Positions 55,255-64,000 of a stretch of 64,000 bases of DNA are shown in pieces; position 1 is the first letter of the stretch; each line of letters begins with the position of its first letter. Source of the DNA: Stemphylium vesicarium (taxonomy: Eukaryota > Ascomycota > Dothideomycetes > Pleosporales > Pleosporaceae); NCBI GenBank assembly GCA_004380135.1, contig QXCR01000068.1, positions 62,001-126,000 on the forward strand, written 5' to 3'. Below the pieces are notes generated by a model. That model worked only from the letters and a program-made list of their open reading frames with translations. It was not told the origin of the DNA and searched no databases. The position numbers and the translations under genes are program-made.

Positions 55255-56212
55255 GTCTATAGCTTGTTACAGTGACGAAACTGGTTCTGGCGTCGATGAG
55301 TGGATCCAACTGGCGCTAAGTCGTCATGTGGCTGGTCGGAAAACCAAAACTTGCAAGTTGGTCCAGGCTTGTAATTGCCGAACCACCATGCGGTCGATGC
55401 GCGTACGGACCAAAGAGATTGAGCCAGAGACTGTCATGCACGAGCACAGCTCGTGATGACAGCCTTATGTCGGAGATCATGCGTCTGTTCTCGTTTCGCG
55501 GAAGCCGAATGACTATCGCTGGAACATTGGTTTTCTCGAATGCGGTCGTATAATTGCGTAGCCTAGCAGCGACAAGTAGACTTGTACGTATTGTTAGCAC
55601 AGCATAAAGTACCGTCTGGTCGTCTTCAACTTCTCAAGACAGATTGGTTGCGCGCCCAAGGTAGAGAATGTTGCCGTCCTGCTGCGTGTTGTGCAAGTCC
55701 CGCGACGGGCGGGTTGTCGCAATAAGCATGTCAGAAAACCGAAAAACAGCAGAAAGGACGTCGGGCAACCCGACATGGAAGTAAGTGTGATTGATAGATT
55801 CTATTTTCGAGAGAAGGCGTTTGTGTGAAAGTGTGACTACTTAGGAAGGTACGTACCCTTCCACCCCACCACTAGCGCCTGCCATCTTGGTGTCTGGCGC
55901 ATACCATGCACTTGATTCAGCATAAAGACGTGCTACTAGTGATGGCTGGGATATTTTGTCGATATATTACAATACACAGATTGCTTGCACAGCTACCCAA
56001 AACTTCCAATACTTCCAAGCATCGTTCGGACACCGAAATCGAGGCGCGGCAGAGCTGCAGGCACTGCCATTGGACCTGCGCCCTCTCAAAGCAGGTGCAT
56101 GTTGGCGCATACCCAAGGTACCATCGCCAGATGCACGAACACAGTTCCATCTATTGGATTATAGGATAGCCTGCATGTTCATTTTGAGATCAGTCCAGGC
56201 TGGAATAGATGC

Positions 56213-56257
<45 letters not shown>

Positions 56258-56393
56258 GGTGGTGTTGGCGCATACAGTACATCGTAACACCCAGTCTATC
56301 ATGATCATGCACACATGTAGCAGTTAAGCTGAGTGTAAAGGCCGGTGCTTGGTTTCCCCCCAGGTTGTAGAGACTGCGAATCAAGTCTAAAAC
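55255..56393. other. intergenic with (GTA)n(GTG)n microsatellite
   Basis: No gene is supported. A GTA triplet run turning into GTG occupies about 56214-56264. A perfect palindrome GGTACGTACC lies at 55848-55857. Minus-strand frames of 94 and 60 codons (55316-55600, 55594-55776) have no recognisable features. Confidence 0.45.
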
Positions 56394-57197
56394 TTAGCCT
56401 TTGCTTGCTTCTGGTTCGATCCTCACTTCCTGGATCTCCTTTGGAACGATTGGAGCGTCGGGCGCAAAGACGACAGAAGCTTTTTTCTTCGGTCTCATCC
56501 AATGGGGTACGTGCGACTTCCCGGTAGTTTTTCCTTGATCCCATGTCTTTACGGCGAATCGCTGCGCCCAAGGCGCCTTGGTGCTGTGCTGGAGGTATTT
56601 GAGAAGAGAGAAAGCCCTGGCATAGGCTTGGAGATCGTGCTCTCCTAAGTTGGTGAACGGTCCGAGTGCTGGAAACTTCAAGTCCAGGTATTTAGCTTGG
56701 AATCTCGGAGGCCGCTTGCCTTTCCTAGCGTCGAAGTCGACACAGTTTTTTTCAATCTCGCTCTGTGTCCAAGAGGGCGATATGGAACTCTAGTTCGAGG
56801 TGTGATCTTTTGGGTATAGGCTTCCAGCGTCCTCGTCGCTTGAGATGTCGACTGCGTTGTCTCGGAGGAGCTCAAGGACGTTCTCTAGTCGTATCTTGGT
56901 GACGTCGTCCTCTAGACGGTTGTAGAATTGCAGTGTGATGGGGCACATTGCGAATCTTCTGAGATCTCCAGTATTCGTGTAGCCGAGATATGTAGTCATC
57001 TGCCCTTCGCCTTCCCAGATCTTCTTGCTGAATGACTTCGTGTCCTCGGGCTTCCCTGGCGTCTTGACAACGCCATCTTTCTCGGCAAATTTGTGGAGTT
57101 TCTTTGCCTTTGAAAAGGCTGGGGATGATGCTTGGGGGCCGCCTTCTTTGCCGGCCGCGCGTTTGGCGGGCGTCCGAGGGCTCGAACTGTCAGCCAT
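56394..57197 (-). CDS. hypothetical protein, single frame cut by one TAG
   Basis: From ATG 57197 a frame of 135 codons ends in TAG at 56790-56792. The very same frame then stays open for another 131 codons to 56394. Both halves have protein-like composition. The first is Lys/Ser/Pro-rich, then EGEGQMTTYLGYTNTGDLRR and CPITLQFYNRLEDDVTKIRL. The second has CVDFDARKGKRPPRFQAKYL and LGEHDLQAYARAFSLLKYLQ. I do not recognise the family. Options are a CAG-to-TAG nonsense change, a 3n intron removing the stop (GTCGAC donor to CTAG, 63 nt, weak donor), stop read-through, or a real 135-residue protein. The site context (AAC TAG AGT) shows no known read-through signal. Confidence 0.6.
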
Positions 57198-57507
57198 GGC
57201 TCTGTGGTATCGTCAGCGGTAAGCTTTTGCAAGAATCCGCACTTTGGCGTACCATTAATGTGTTTGATCTGTTTTGCGCAAAAGCGCAAGTGGCAGCAAG
57301 AACAAAAGTGAAACAGCGAGTACGCCGTTGGATAGAGGTTGAAAGCTGGATTAAAGAGGAAGCTGAGTTGAGGAAGCCAGCTGGGTTAAGTACGTTGGCA
57401 GAAACTCGCTCTCTCACTCACCTCGATTTCCATCCTATGGCGCTAGTGAGCACCTCAAACCCCACTCACCACCAGGGCAACTACAAGGAGAGTAAGAGTG
57501 AGGGAGC

Positions 57508-57540
<33 letters not shown>

Positions 57541-57686
57541 GAAAAAGAGAGGCGAGGAAAGAACCAGAACGAAAGAAAGACGAAGAGAAAATACTGCAGC
57601 AGTATTGAGGATGCCAATTCATCAAGAGCATGTATAGTAAGGGAAGGAGTGATGAGAGGAGAAAAGGATATCATTGCTACATGCAT
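57198..57686. other. spacer with GA microsatellite
   Basis: Promoter side of the hypothetical gene and 3' flank of MTG2. (GA)n lies at about 57508-57534 inside a purine-rich 150-bp stretch. No gene is seen. Confidence 0.5.
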
Positions 57687-59357
57687 CTACTCCTCCAACA
57701 AATCCATCACCAACTGCGGAATGACCTGCACACCCTCACCTTGAATCGCACTGATCGGCACAGCCTGAACATTGCGCTTCCAAGCATGTTTGCGATTACT
57801 TGGGTGAGGTTGCGTCCCCTTGGTCACGGCATCCAGATATCGACTCAGCGACTCAAAGTTGGCCTGGGTATCCGGTAAGTCCGCCTTTGTCGCGACAACA
57901 AACCACGGTTTCGAGGAAATCGGTACCGTAGTGAGAAAAGGCAGAGGCTCCGGTGACGAGTCCAGATGCGGAGAGTCGAGAAGGTCAGACGCATCGTTGG
58001 GCGGTGGCTTATTATTAGCAGGGGTATAAGTCACCATTCTGCGTTCCGTCTCGGCGTTCAGCTCCTTGCCGCGCAGAGTCTCGTACTCGGATACCTCGCG
58101 CCAGAGCAGCTTGAGCGCGTCGACGGCTTCGCCAGCAGACAGGTCGATGACAAAAGCAAGGACCGCGGCACGTTCAATGTGTCGCAGAAAGCCCAGCCCA
58201 AGCCCTTTGTCTAGATGCGCATCCTCAATCAGACCCGGTACGTCCGCAATGGTAAAGTTGTCGCGTATCTCTCCATTCGGCCTGCGCGACTTGACCAGTG
58301 GCCGGCCCTTGTGGTTGTCCAGAACAACAGTTCCGACGTTTGGTTGGAGGGTTGTGAAAGCCCAGCTGCCCACTCGCGCACGGCTGTTGCTCAAAGATCG
58401 CAACAGCGTACTCTTGCCGGCGTTGGGCAGACCAACGAGCCCCAGATCAGCCAGTATTTTCAATTCCAATTGTAGTGAAATCTTCAAGGCCTCGTCTCCC
58501 CGTGTAGCCATCTTCGGCCGGGAATTAAAAGGCGTCATGAAATGTGGATTGCCCAAGCCGCCCATCGCTCCTGCTGCTATCAGCATCGGCGTTTCCATGT
58601 GCTTGTCCAGGTCCAACCACATGGGCGCTTCCGGCTCGAGGGCTGCAAGATGCGATCTCCGTGGTGGAGGGAGCTTGGGAAACTTCATCCTGTTGAGCTC
58701 AGATGGTATCGTCCCTGGATACACGAGCCATCTATCTTTCCTATAGTTGGGTTGCCCCTCTTCTATTTCCTCTTCCTCGCCCTCCTGCTGCTCCATCTTC
58801 CAGTGCTCCTGCTCCATTATCGCAACCGGGTCGTGTCGTTGCAGTTCGCGCACAATGGTCCCCACAGGCACCGTGATCAGAATGTCCGTCCCCCGCTCGC
58901 CGCCCTTGACTTTGCCCTGGCCGTTGCGCCCTCTGCCCGCCTTGATTAATCGCCGGCGGGCCAGCTTGTGCAAGGACGTCTCGCCGCGAACGGCTTGTAT
59001 GTATACATTGCCTCCGCTACCGCCATCGCCGCCGTTGGCAGGCCCTTCTTCAATGTACTTCTCACGCAGGAAGGAGACACAGCCGTGGCCGCCGGCACCG
59101 GCTTCCACCGTGAGGATGCATCGGTCGGCAAATGGCGTGAGGGAATAGTCGTCGGCTGTGGGGTCTAATCGCGAGGAATGCGCATTCGGTTGCGCATCGG
59201 ACTGCTCAGCTGCCGTGTTGTAACGTCTTCGCTGCAACGGGAATCGCCTACGAAGCAGACATATACGCGCAACCGAGGCAAGTTGCCCCTGGGACAGTGC
59301 GGGATACAGAAACGGCGTCAGCGTACCGCTTAGGCAGTTCGATCGAGCGAAAGACAT
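57687..59357 (-). CDS. MTG2: mitochondrial Obg-family GTPase
   Basis: A single exon, 556 residues. The first 45 residues are Arg/Ser/Leu-rich without acidic residues until the end (RICLLRRRFPLQRRRYNTA), a mitochondrial presequence. The Obg glycine-rich fold follows (VEAGAGGHGCVSFLREKY, GPANGGDGGSGGNVY, KAGRGRNGQGKVKGGERGTD). The G domain has G1 GLPNAGKSTLLRSL, G2 with the usual Thr pair in AFTTLQPN, G3 DVPGLIEDAH, and G4 as ATKAD in FVVATKADLP. Obg proteins help late assembly of the large mitochondrial ribosomal subunit. Compared with bacterial Obg there is an insert rich in Glu/Gln/Trp between Obg fold strands (about 190-235). All nucleotide-binding motifs are intact. Confidence 0.95.
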   Translation of the reverse strand: MSFARSNCLSGTLTPFLYPALSQGQLASVARICLLRRRFPLQRRRYNTAAEQSDAQPNAHSSRLDPTADDYSLTPFADRCILTVEAGAGGHGCVSFLREKYIEEGPANGGDGGSGGNVYIQAVRGETSLHKLARRRLIKAGRGRNGQGKVKGGERGTDILITVPVGTIVRELQRHDPVAIMEQEHWKMEQQEGEEEEIEEGQPNYRKDRWLVYPGTIPSELNRMKFPKLPPPRRSHLAALEPEAPMWLDLDKHMETPMLIAAGAMGGLGNPHFMTPFNSRPKMATRGDEALKISLQLELKILADLGLVGLPNAGKSTLLRSLSNSRARVGSWAFTTLQPNVGTVVLDNHKGRPLVKSRRPNGEIRDNFTIADVPGLIEDAHLDKGLGLGFLRHIERAAVLAFVIDLSAGEAVDALKLLWREVSEYETLRGKELNAETERRMVTYTPANNKPPPNDASDLLDSPHLDSSPEPLPFLTTVPISSKPWFVVATKADLPDTQANFESLSRYLDAVTKGTQPHPSNRKHAWKRNVQAVPISAIQGEGVQVIPQLVMDLLEE

Positions 59358-59909
59358 GCGTCGATTGCGAAGGTGGCGGCGGAATTGGGGGTGTATTGTC
59401 TCACGCGCTACGCTATGATTTCTATAATATCATCGCGTCGCGGGACTAGCGAATGACGGCCTCGCAAAGATCCGATGATCTACAGCGCTTGATCAGAGCT
59501 AGTCTTCCATACCTCGGTCCCTTTTTCTGTGTCTGCACTTGAACTCGTAGTTGGGGGCTTCTTTGCTGCCTCTAGCTTGTAGATTGGAGACTTCGGAGGA
59601 GCCCCGATGGGTTTGCTTTTCCCGAGTGGCTGGTGTTTCAATGCCTGGCTCAGGAGGAGCTGCACTTGCCTCGGTACCTACACGAATATGCCCACCAATG
59701 CCTGGAGACACTTATAAGTCCATCCATCGTATCTTTACTTTTGCCCATCCGTAAAGTTTGCCACCGCTTGCCATAGATCACGAGGCTTACAGGTCACATC
59801 AGTGCATGTACCTGTGTAGTGCCTCCCAGCTCCAACCCCGAATCCCCGATACACCCCGCGCTCCGCCCCCATCGCCAGTAACGCCTTTCGCCCCGCCTCA
59901 GCCCCCATC
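59358..59909. promoter_or_regulatory. divergent intergenic region MTG2 / dehydrogenase
   Basis: 552 bp between divergent starts. Short frames only; no gene is seen. Confidence 0.5.
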
Positions 59910-60980
59910 ATGATTCGATGTGCCTTGCTCGCTGTCGTTTCGGTCATTATCCGAATTGCCAACCCCGAATGGCTGAGCTTTGGGAGTAAGCTTGGCCTAT
60001 CCAGCAGTCAGCTTGCAACCCTCCATTGGTACCTCAAGTGGGCGTTGCCTGTATGGGCCATAGTGGACCTCAACTCTGCGCTGAATCGCTTGGCGGAAAG
60101 GCGATGGATGATCAAGACCGATAAATCCATCTGGAACTGGAAGAGTGAGGTGGCTGTCGTCACCGGGGGATCAGCGGGTATTGGGGCCTGCGTAGTCCAG
60201 AAGCTCGTTTCCCATGGCATCAAGGTCGCAGTTCTGGACGTTAGCCCCCTCTCAAGCGTCTTCACCAAAGGTCAGTCGCGGCACATAATCAGCTTGTTTC
60301 ATACTAATGAATGTTTAGATGAGTTGGCTCATGTACGATACTACAAGTGTGATATCACGTCACGAGACAACATTCACCAGGCTGCAGAGGCTATACGCTC
60401 CGACCTGGGCTCGCCATCTATTCTCGTCAACAACGCTGGCATCGGCAATGCGTGGACCGTTCTCGACATTCCTCAAGAAAGCCTGAGGAAGATGTTCGAG
60501 ATCAATCTCCTAAGCCACTGGAGCACCGTCCAAGAATTCCTGCCAGATATGATTGCAAAGAAGAAAGGCCACATCATGGCCGTTGCCAGTCTGGCTTCAT
60601 TCGTAGCCCTTGCCGGTGCTGTCGACTACAGCTGCACAAAAGGGGCGCTTTTGGCTTTCCATGAGGGCCTTACCCAAGAGATAAAGCATCGCTACAAGTG
60701 CCCCCAAGTCCAGACCTCAATCGTCCATCCGAACTGGACCAAGTCGGCCATCACATCGCATGAAGCCATTTCGGCGGGGCTGAAAAAGGCTGGAGCCAAG
60801 GTCCTGGAAGCAGAAGATGTGGCCGAGGCAATGGTAAACCAGATCATTTCTGTCAAGAGCGGACAACTAGTCCTTGGGCCGTCGATTTCTCCCAAAGTTC
60901 GTGCAATGCCTCTGTGGTGGCAGGAGCTCATTCGCGATTCCCAAGCCCACATCGTCACGGGAAATGGATCGACTGCATGA
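59910..60980 (+). CDS. membrane-anchored short-chain dehydrogenase/reductase
   Basis: Exons 59910-60270 and 60319-60980 give 340 residues. The 48-nt intron (GTCAGT donor, TACTAAT branch site, TTTAG acceptor) is a multiple of three and has no stop, so the unspliced frame looks continuous. An N-terminal hydrophobic stretch (CALLAVVSVIIRI) plus a second (YLKWALPVWAIVDL) suggests ER or lipid-droplet anchoring. The Rossmann fold follows: VVTGGSAGIGACVV (cofactor loop), CDITSRD, ILVNNAGIGNA, catalytic Ser in MAVASLASF, and YSCTKGALLAFHEGL with Tyr and Lys. This is the classical SDR set, near the retinol/steroid dehydrogenase RDH10/DHRS3 group. The substrate cannot be told. NAD(H) is favoured by the acidic residue after strand 2 (AVLDVS). 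Confidence 0.9.
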   Translation: MIRCALLAVVSVIIRIANPEWLSFGSKLGLSSSQLATLHWYLKWALPVWAIVDLNSALNRLAERRWMIKTDKSIWNWKSEVAVVTGGSAGIGACVVQKLVSHGIKVAVLDVSPLSSVFTKGQSRHIISLFHTNECLDELAHVRYYKCDITSRDNIHQAAEAIRSDLGSPSILVNNAGIGNAWTVLDIPQESLRKMFEINLLSHWSTVQEFLPDMIAKKKGHIMAVASLASFVALAGAVDYSCTKGALLAFHEGLTQEIKHRYKCPQVQTSIVHPNWTKSAITSHEAISAGLKKAGAKVLEAEDVAEAMVNQIISVKSGQLVLGPSISPKVRAMPLWWQELIRDSQAHIVTGNGSTA

Positions 60981-61744
60981 ACTCATCCTTCGAATCCTTC
61001 ATGGACAGGGAAGAGCGGCACCTGAACGGTGCGGTACGGTACGCACCCGTTCAAGCCGTGTGGGGCCAGGATCCTCACTGAGAATGGGGCATGTTCCAAC
61101 CAGAACAAGGTACCACAATTTGTAGAGGTCATCGCAATGTTACCGCGAGGCCGAATCAGCTGCACAGACGCCTTCGGGGTTGCTAGGATTGCGATAGCTG
61201 CGCCACGGCGAGATCAGGACATGAAGACTTCATTGGCGCTTCGCGTGCGACGTTAGCGACGTTGATGTATGTATGTTTTTTGCGCAGCAACGGGTTGGCA
61301 ATGCGACATAATCGCGACTTCCAAAATCTACGATATGACCGATTAAGCCAAAGGATCCAGAATATGCGAACGATGCGAACGATGGAACGCCACAGCCGCG
61401 TTTCTGAGCTAATGATAGTTGACGCCCGTGTGGTATTCTAGGATTGGTGTGCATGCAAGACTCAGCCCCAAAGTTCCTTAATCGGGGACAATGCAAGGTA
61501 CCTTGAACGCTTACCCCATTTCGGCGTGAACAAAGTGCGACCAAAAATGAAGGACTTTGGTCTTTGCAGTAAGAGGCGCGGGATTCAATAGTCATATGTC
61601 GCCTCTTTGCTTTTTCCTGTTTCATCATTTCAAGGTATTCTTGTTTGTATAGTGTTGTGAGGTGTCGCGCCTCGCCCTGTTGTTCGCTTTGCTTTGCTTC
61701 GCGTTTCCTCAAGTCAGTCGTTTCAGAATCTCGTGGGCGTCGCG
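60981..61744. other. intergenic, no gene seen
   Basis: 764 bp. It contains a perfect 12-bp palindrome CAAGGTACCTTG at about 61496-61507 and a small GCGAACGAT duplication near 61358-61375. A 160-codon minus frame (61230-61712) is a low-complexity basic frame without features. Confidence 0.45.
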
Positions 61745-64000
61745 ATGGGTTGGTTAATGGGAGTTTTGGTCGCTTGTTGCACTACCGCTTCGTTGATTGT
61801 TGAATGTAATGGGGCGCCGAATACACAAAGTAAGTGCGACGTTTGTGTTCTTTCTTTTTTCTGTGGCAGTTTACTAATGCTTGTGGGAAAGATGCAAGAT
61901 TGCTTAATACACCCGACTCGATTGGAAGATATCCTATAATACCGCGTCGCGAACTATCTTTTCATAATGGAACGAGTATACCGAACACGCTCGACAATAC
62001 CTCGCAGCTCTCTGCTACGTCTACAGACTCTGATGTCTTCACACCATCGACGGTGGAGTCTTCCACCACAACGACGCCAGAGAGCCACGCGCCTCCCACG
62101 GTAACTGCGCAGTCGCCAAGATATACTCTCGTTTCTAAACCATCAACTTCCGTATCGACATCAAATACTCCTCTCAGCGGAAGTAGCCATACCCCTTCGC
62201 CGCCATTTACCGCTAGTGGCCATGGAGCAGTGTCGCATAGCATCAGCAAAGCAAACCATGCATTTTCAAGCACACTGGCTACTTCCACCACATCATCACA
62301 AGAATGGATATCCGACCAAGCATCTTCGAGCCTCTCTGAAGTTGCCTCATCGACCCGCGCATCACCAACCACTACCGAACTCCGAGTAGATGCGGAAGCT
62401 GCGCCGAGCATGAGCTTGAACACTTCTTTTGTATCGATGGTCTCGGCAGATGATCTTTACTCGAGTGCCTCGGGAAGCCAGCCGCCCATACACACACCAG
62501 ACGCCGCTCTTACGACCCGCAATAGCACGTCTTCGAGTCTGTCACCAGCGACGATCGTGGAAGTCCAGGAGCATAATAGTCAGAGCGTAACATCAAGTCT
62601 AATGCGGTCTGCTACCGATACATGGCAGATGTATGTACCGGCGTCCACTCCGAGCTTCCCAGCCTACCCTACTCCGGCATCGTCAAGCCAGTTGGATCAG
62701 TACAACGGTACAGCCACTGAAGCTTCCGATGTGGTGCCGAGCTCAATCGCAACACCTTTGACTACATCTTCAAACTCAAGTGTACCTGTGTACGTTGCAG
62801 ACGCCACTCCAGCGATATACCCTACTCAGGTATCATCAAGTCGACTAGATCAGCATAGCAATACAACCACCGAAGCTTCCAGTGCAGCGTCAACCTCTAC
62901 CGCGGCGACTTTGACTGCACCTTCGAACTCGAGTAAGCCAGTTTACGCTGCAGACATCAGTCTAACGATGAGTCGCATACAATCTTCCTCGGTCGATGAA
63001 TCCAGTACAGCAAGCCCTTCATTCACTCCAATCAGTATGAGCGCGTCCTCGACTCCTAGCTCTATGCTCTCGAGCACCTCAACAAGTCCCACAGCACTAC
63101 ACCTACATTCAGTATCCACCTTGTCTAGCTGGTCATTCCCAAGTCCTTCCACTGTCGGTGCAAGTAGCAGCAGCTCGACATCGGTCAGTGGATCCGTCAC
63201 TTCTGTAACGAGCATAACGCCAACCAGTATAGTCCCACAGCAAACCGCGACATCCTCTTCAACAGTCCCAGAGAATCTCCCAGTCTCCAAAGGTTCTGTG
63301 CTGAATGGTACGTCGGAAGCGATCATCTTGCCCACAGTCAGTTCTGAGATGAGTGTGGGTAAGCTTGCTTCGACGTTGGACGGCTTTATCTGGCCTGGTT
63401 CTCAAAGCGTGGTCCTATCGAGTTCAATGCTTTCAGTAAGACCTACTGGTTCAGTATTTCCCAGTCCTTCTGTCTCGCACTCTACGATCGAGTACTGGGA
63501 TATAACGCTCACGATAAGCCCGACTGCATCAGGACCAGTCGAAACCCAAACGGATGCCATTTCCATCGTTACTCGACCCACGATCTCGATGATAACAGGC
63601 CCTATCGGCATGCCGCTGCCGAATGAACCGACCGCGGGTTTGCCGGGTAATGGCACAGTGTCCTCCTCGGGTATCTTTGCGACCTCTGCCCTAGTCACTG
63701 AAAGTCTCTCAAGTTTTACTGGGAGCGATTCAGCGTCCAGCACGATCGAACTGAGTACTCAACATTCATACACATTTGATGGTTCAACGCAAACCTCACA
63801 AGTATCAACGACCAGTCAAAGTCCAATTGTTTCATCTGTGCAAACTACCAGGACCTCGAGTTTACAGATGGAGCTTAGCAGCATCTTCTTTGTACAACCA
63901 ATCACCACTTCAGGAATCGATGTTACCTCATCAGCTGCTTCCGTACCTTTCCCAACCACATCTACAACTCCTACTGACTGGGATTCTACCTTGACATCCG
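61745..64000 (+). CDS. very long Ser/Thr-rich secreted protein, 3' partial
   Basis: Exon 1 61745-61829 encodes a signal peptide (MGWLMGVLVACCTTASLIVE). A 62-bp intron (GTAAGT donor, TACTAAT branch site, AAAG acceptor at 61891) joins it in phase to a frame that stays open to the window end, over 700 codons in all. The mature part starts NARLLNTPDSIGRYPIIPRR and is then dominated by Ser and Thr, with Pro, Ala and scattered N-x-S/T sites, like an O-mannosylated cell-wall or mucin-like protein. A 52-residue unit is repeated (62632-62960). No enzyme domain is seen before the edge; a C-terminal GPI signal or adhesive/enzymatic domain may lie beyond it. Minus-strand frames over the same DNA are shadows. 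The start is chosen for the signal peptide; an upstream in-frame extension has no ATG. Confidence 0.82.
62632..62960 (+). repeat. in-frame 52-residue repeat in the Ser/Thr-rich protein
   Basis: Segments starting YVPASTPS (about 62632), YVADATPA (about 62791) and YAADISLT (about 62944) begin successive units. Units 1 and 2 align over YPTPASSSQLDQYNGTATEA and YPTQVSSSRLDQHSNTTTEA. The third is only a start. The period is 153-159 bp, always in frame. Confidence 0.8.

Noticed and set aside
55316..55776. Minus-strand frames of 94 and 60 codons as a possible gene
   Set aside because: No recognisable domain, no convincing splice pair joining them, and location beside the repeat block.
61962..63743. 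Three minus-strand open frames (153, 130 and 113 codons)
   Set aside because: They lie opposite the Ser/Thr-rich frame, and their Val/Glu/Gly/Leu-rich composition is what reversed Ser/Thr codons give.
1..64000. CRISPR array or bacterial-type operon
   Set aside because: Introns, gene spacing and gene content are eukaryotic; no short identical repeats with unique spacers were found.

Overview
The window is nuclear DNA of a filamentous ascomycete (Pezizomycotina, probably Dothideomycetes/Pleosporales; that rank is inference). The evidence is short 47-105 bp GT-AG introns with CTGAC/CTAAC branch sites, Pth11-like receptors with and without a CFEM domain, a hybrid histidine kinase, a HET-type C-terminal module, and C-to-T/G-to-A mutation in CpA/TpG context (repeat-induced point mutation, RIP) in a transposon. 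There is no operon logic; genes lie on both strands with 0.4-2.6 kb spacers.

Layout. 1-1.6 kb: 3' part of a CFEM/Pth11-type receptor. 2.4-9.1 kb: accessory block with a degenerate tandem repeat, a complete but RIP-broken Ty1/copia element (156-bp LTRs, TTATA target duplication), and a solo LTR of a related family (181 bp, CTTTT duplication). 9.8-18 kb: divergent TFIIE-beta and a 2230-residue Mlp1/Tpr nuclear-basket protein. 18.5-29 kb: a JMJD5/KDM8-type JmjC protein, a second Pth11-like receptor whose tail repeats a GGLL motif four times, a reticulon, and a multi-pass membrane protein. 29.7-40.5 kb: a GAF hybrid histidine kinase, glutamine-dependent NAD synthetase, a HET-tail-only protein, and a RING-like protein. 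42-52.3 kb: a transcription factor with a half-lost zinc cluster, a large F-box/LRR-like cysteine-rich protein, a ZC3HC1/NIPA/Rsm1-type protein, and 3'(2'),5'-bisphosphate nucleotidase. 52.5-57.2 kb: second accessory block with a truncated NADAR (DUF1768) relic, an 89-bp-period degenerate tandem repeat, an intact U6 snRNA gene facing an inverted 3'-half copy, and a gene whose single frame is cut by one TAG. 57.7-64 kb: the mitochondrial Obg GTPase Mtg2, a short-chain dehydrogenase, and the 5' part of a very long Ser/Thr-rich secreted protein running off the window.

Most genes are housekeeping and unrelated in function. One link stands out: ZC3HC1 (yeast Pml39) and Tpr (Mlp1) are partners in the nuclear basket, and homologues of both are here, about 31 kb apart. 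The less explained signals are the mosaic RIP of the copia element, the two diverged tandem-repeat fields, the U6 inverted pair, the TAG-interrupted gene, and two introns of MLP1 that can be read through in frame.
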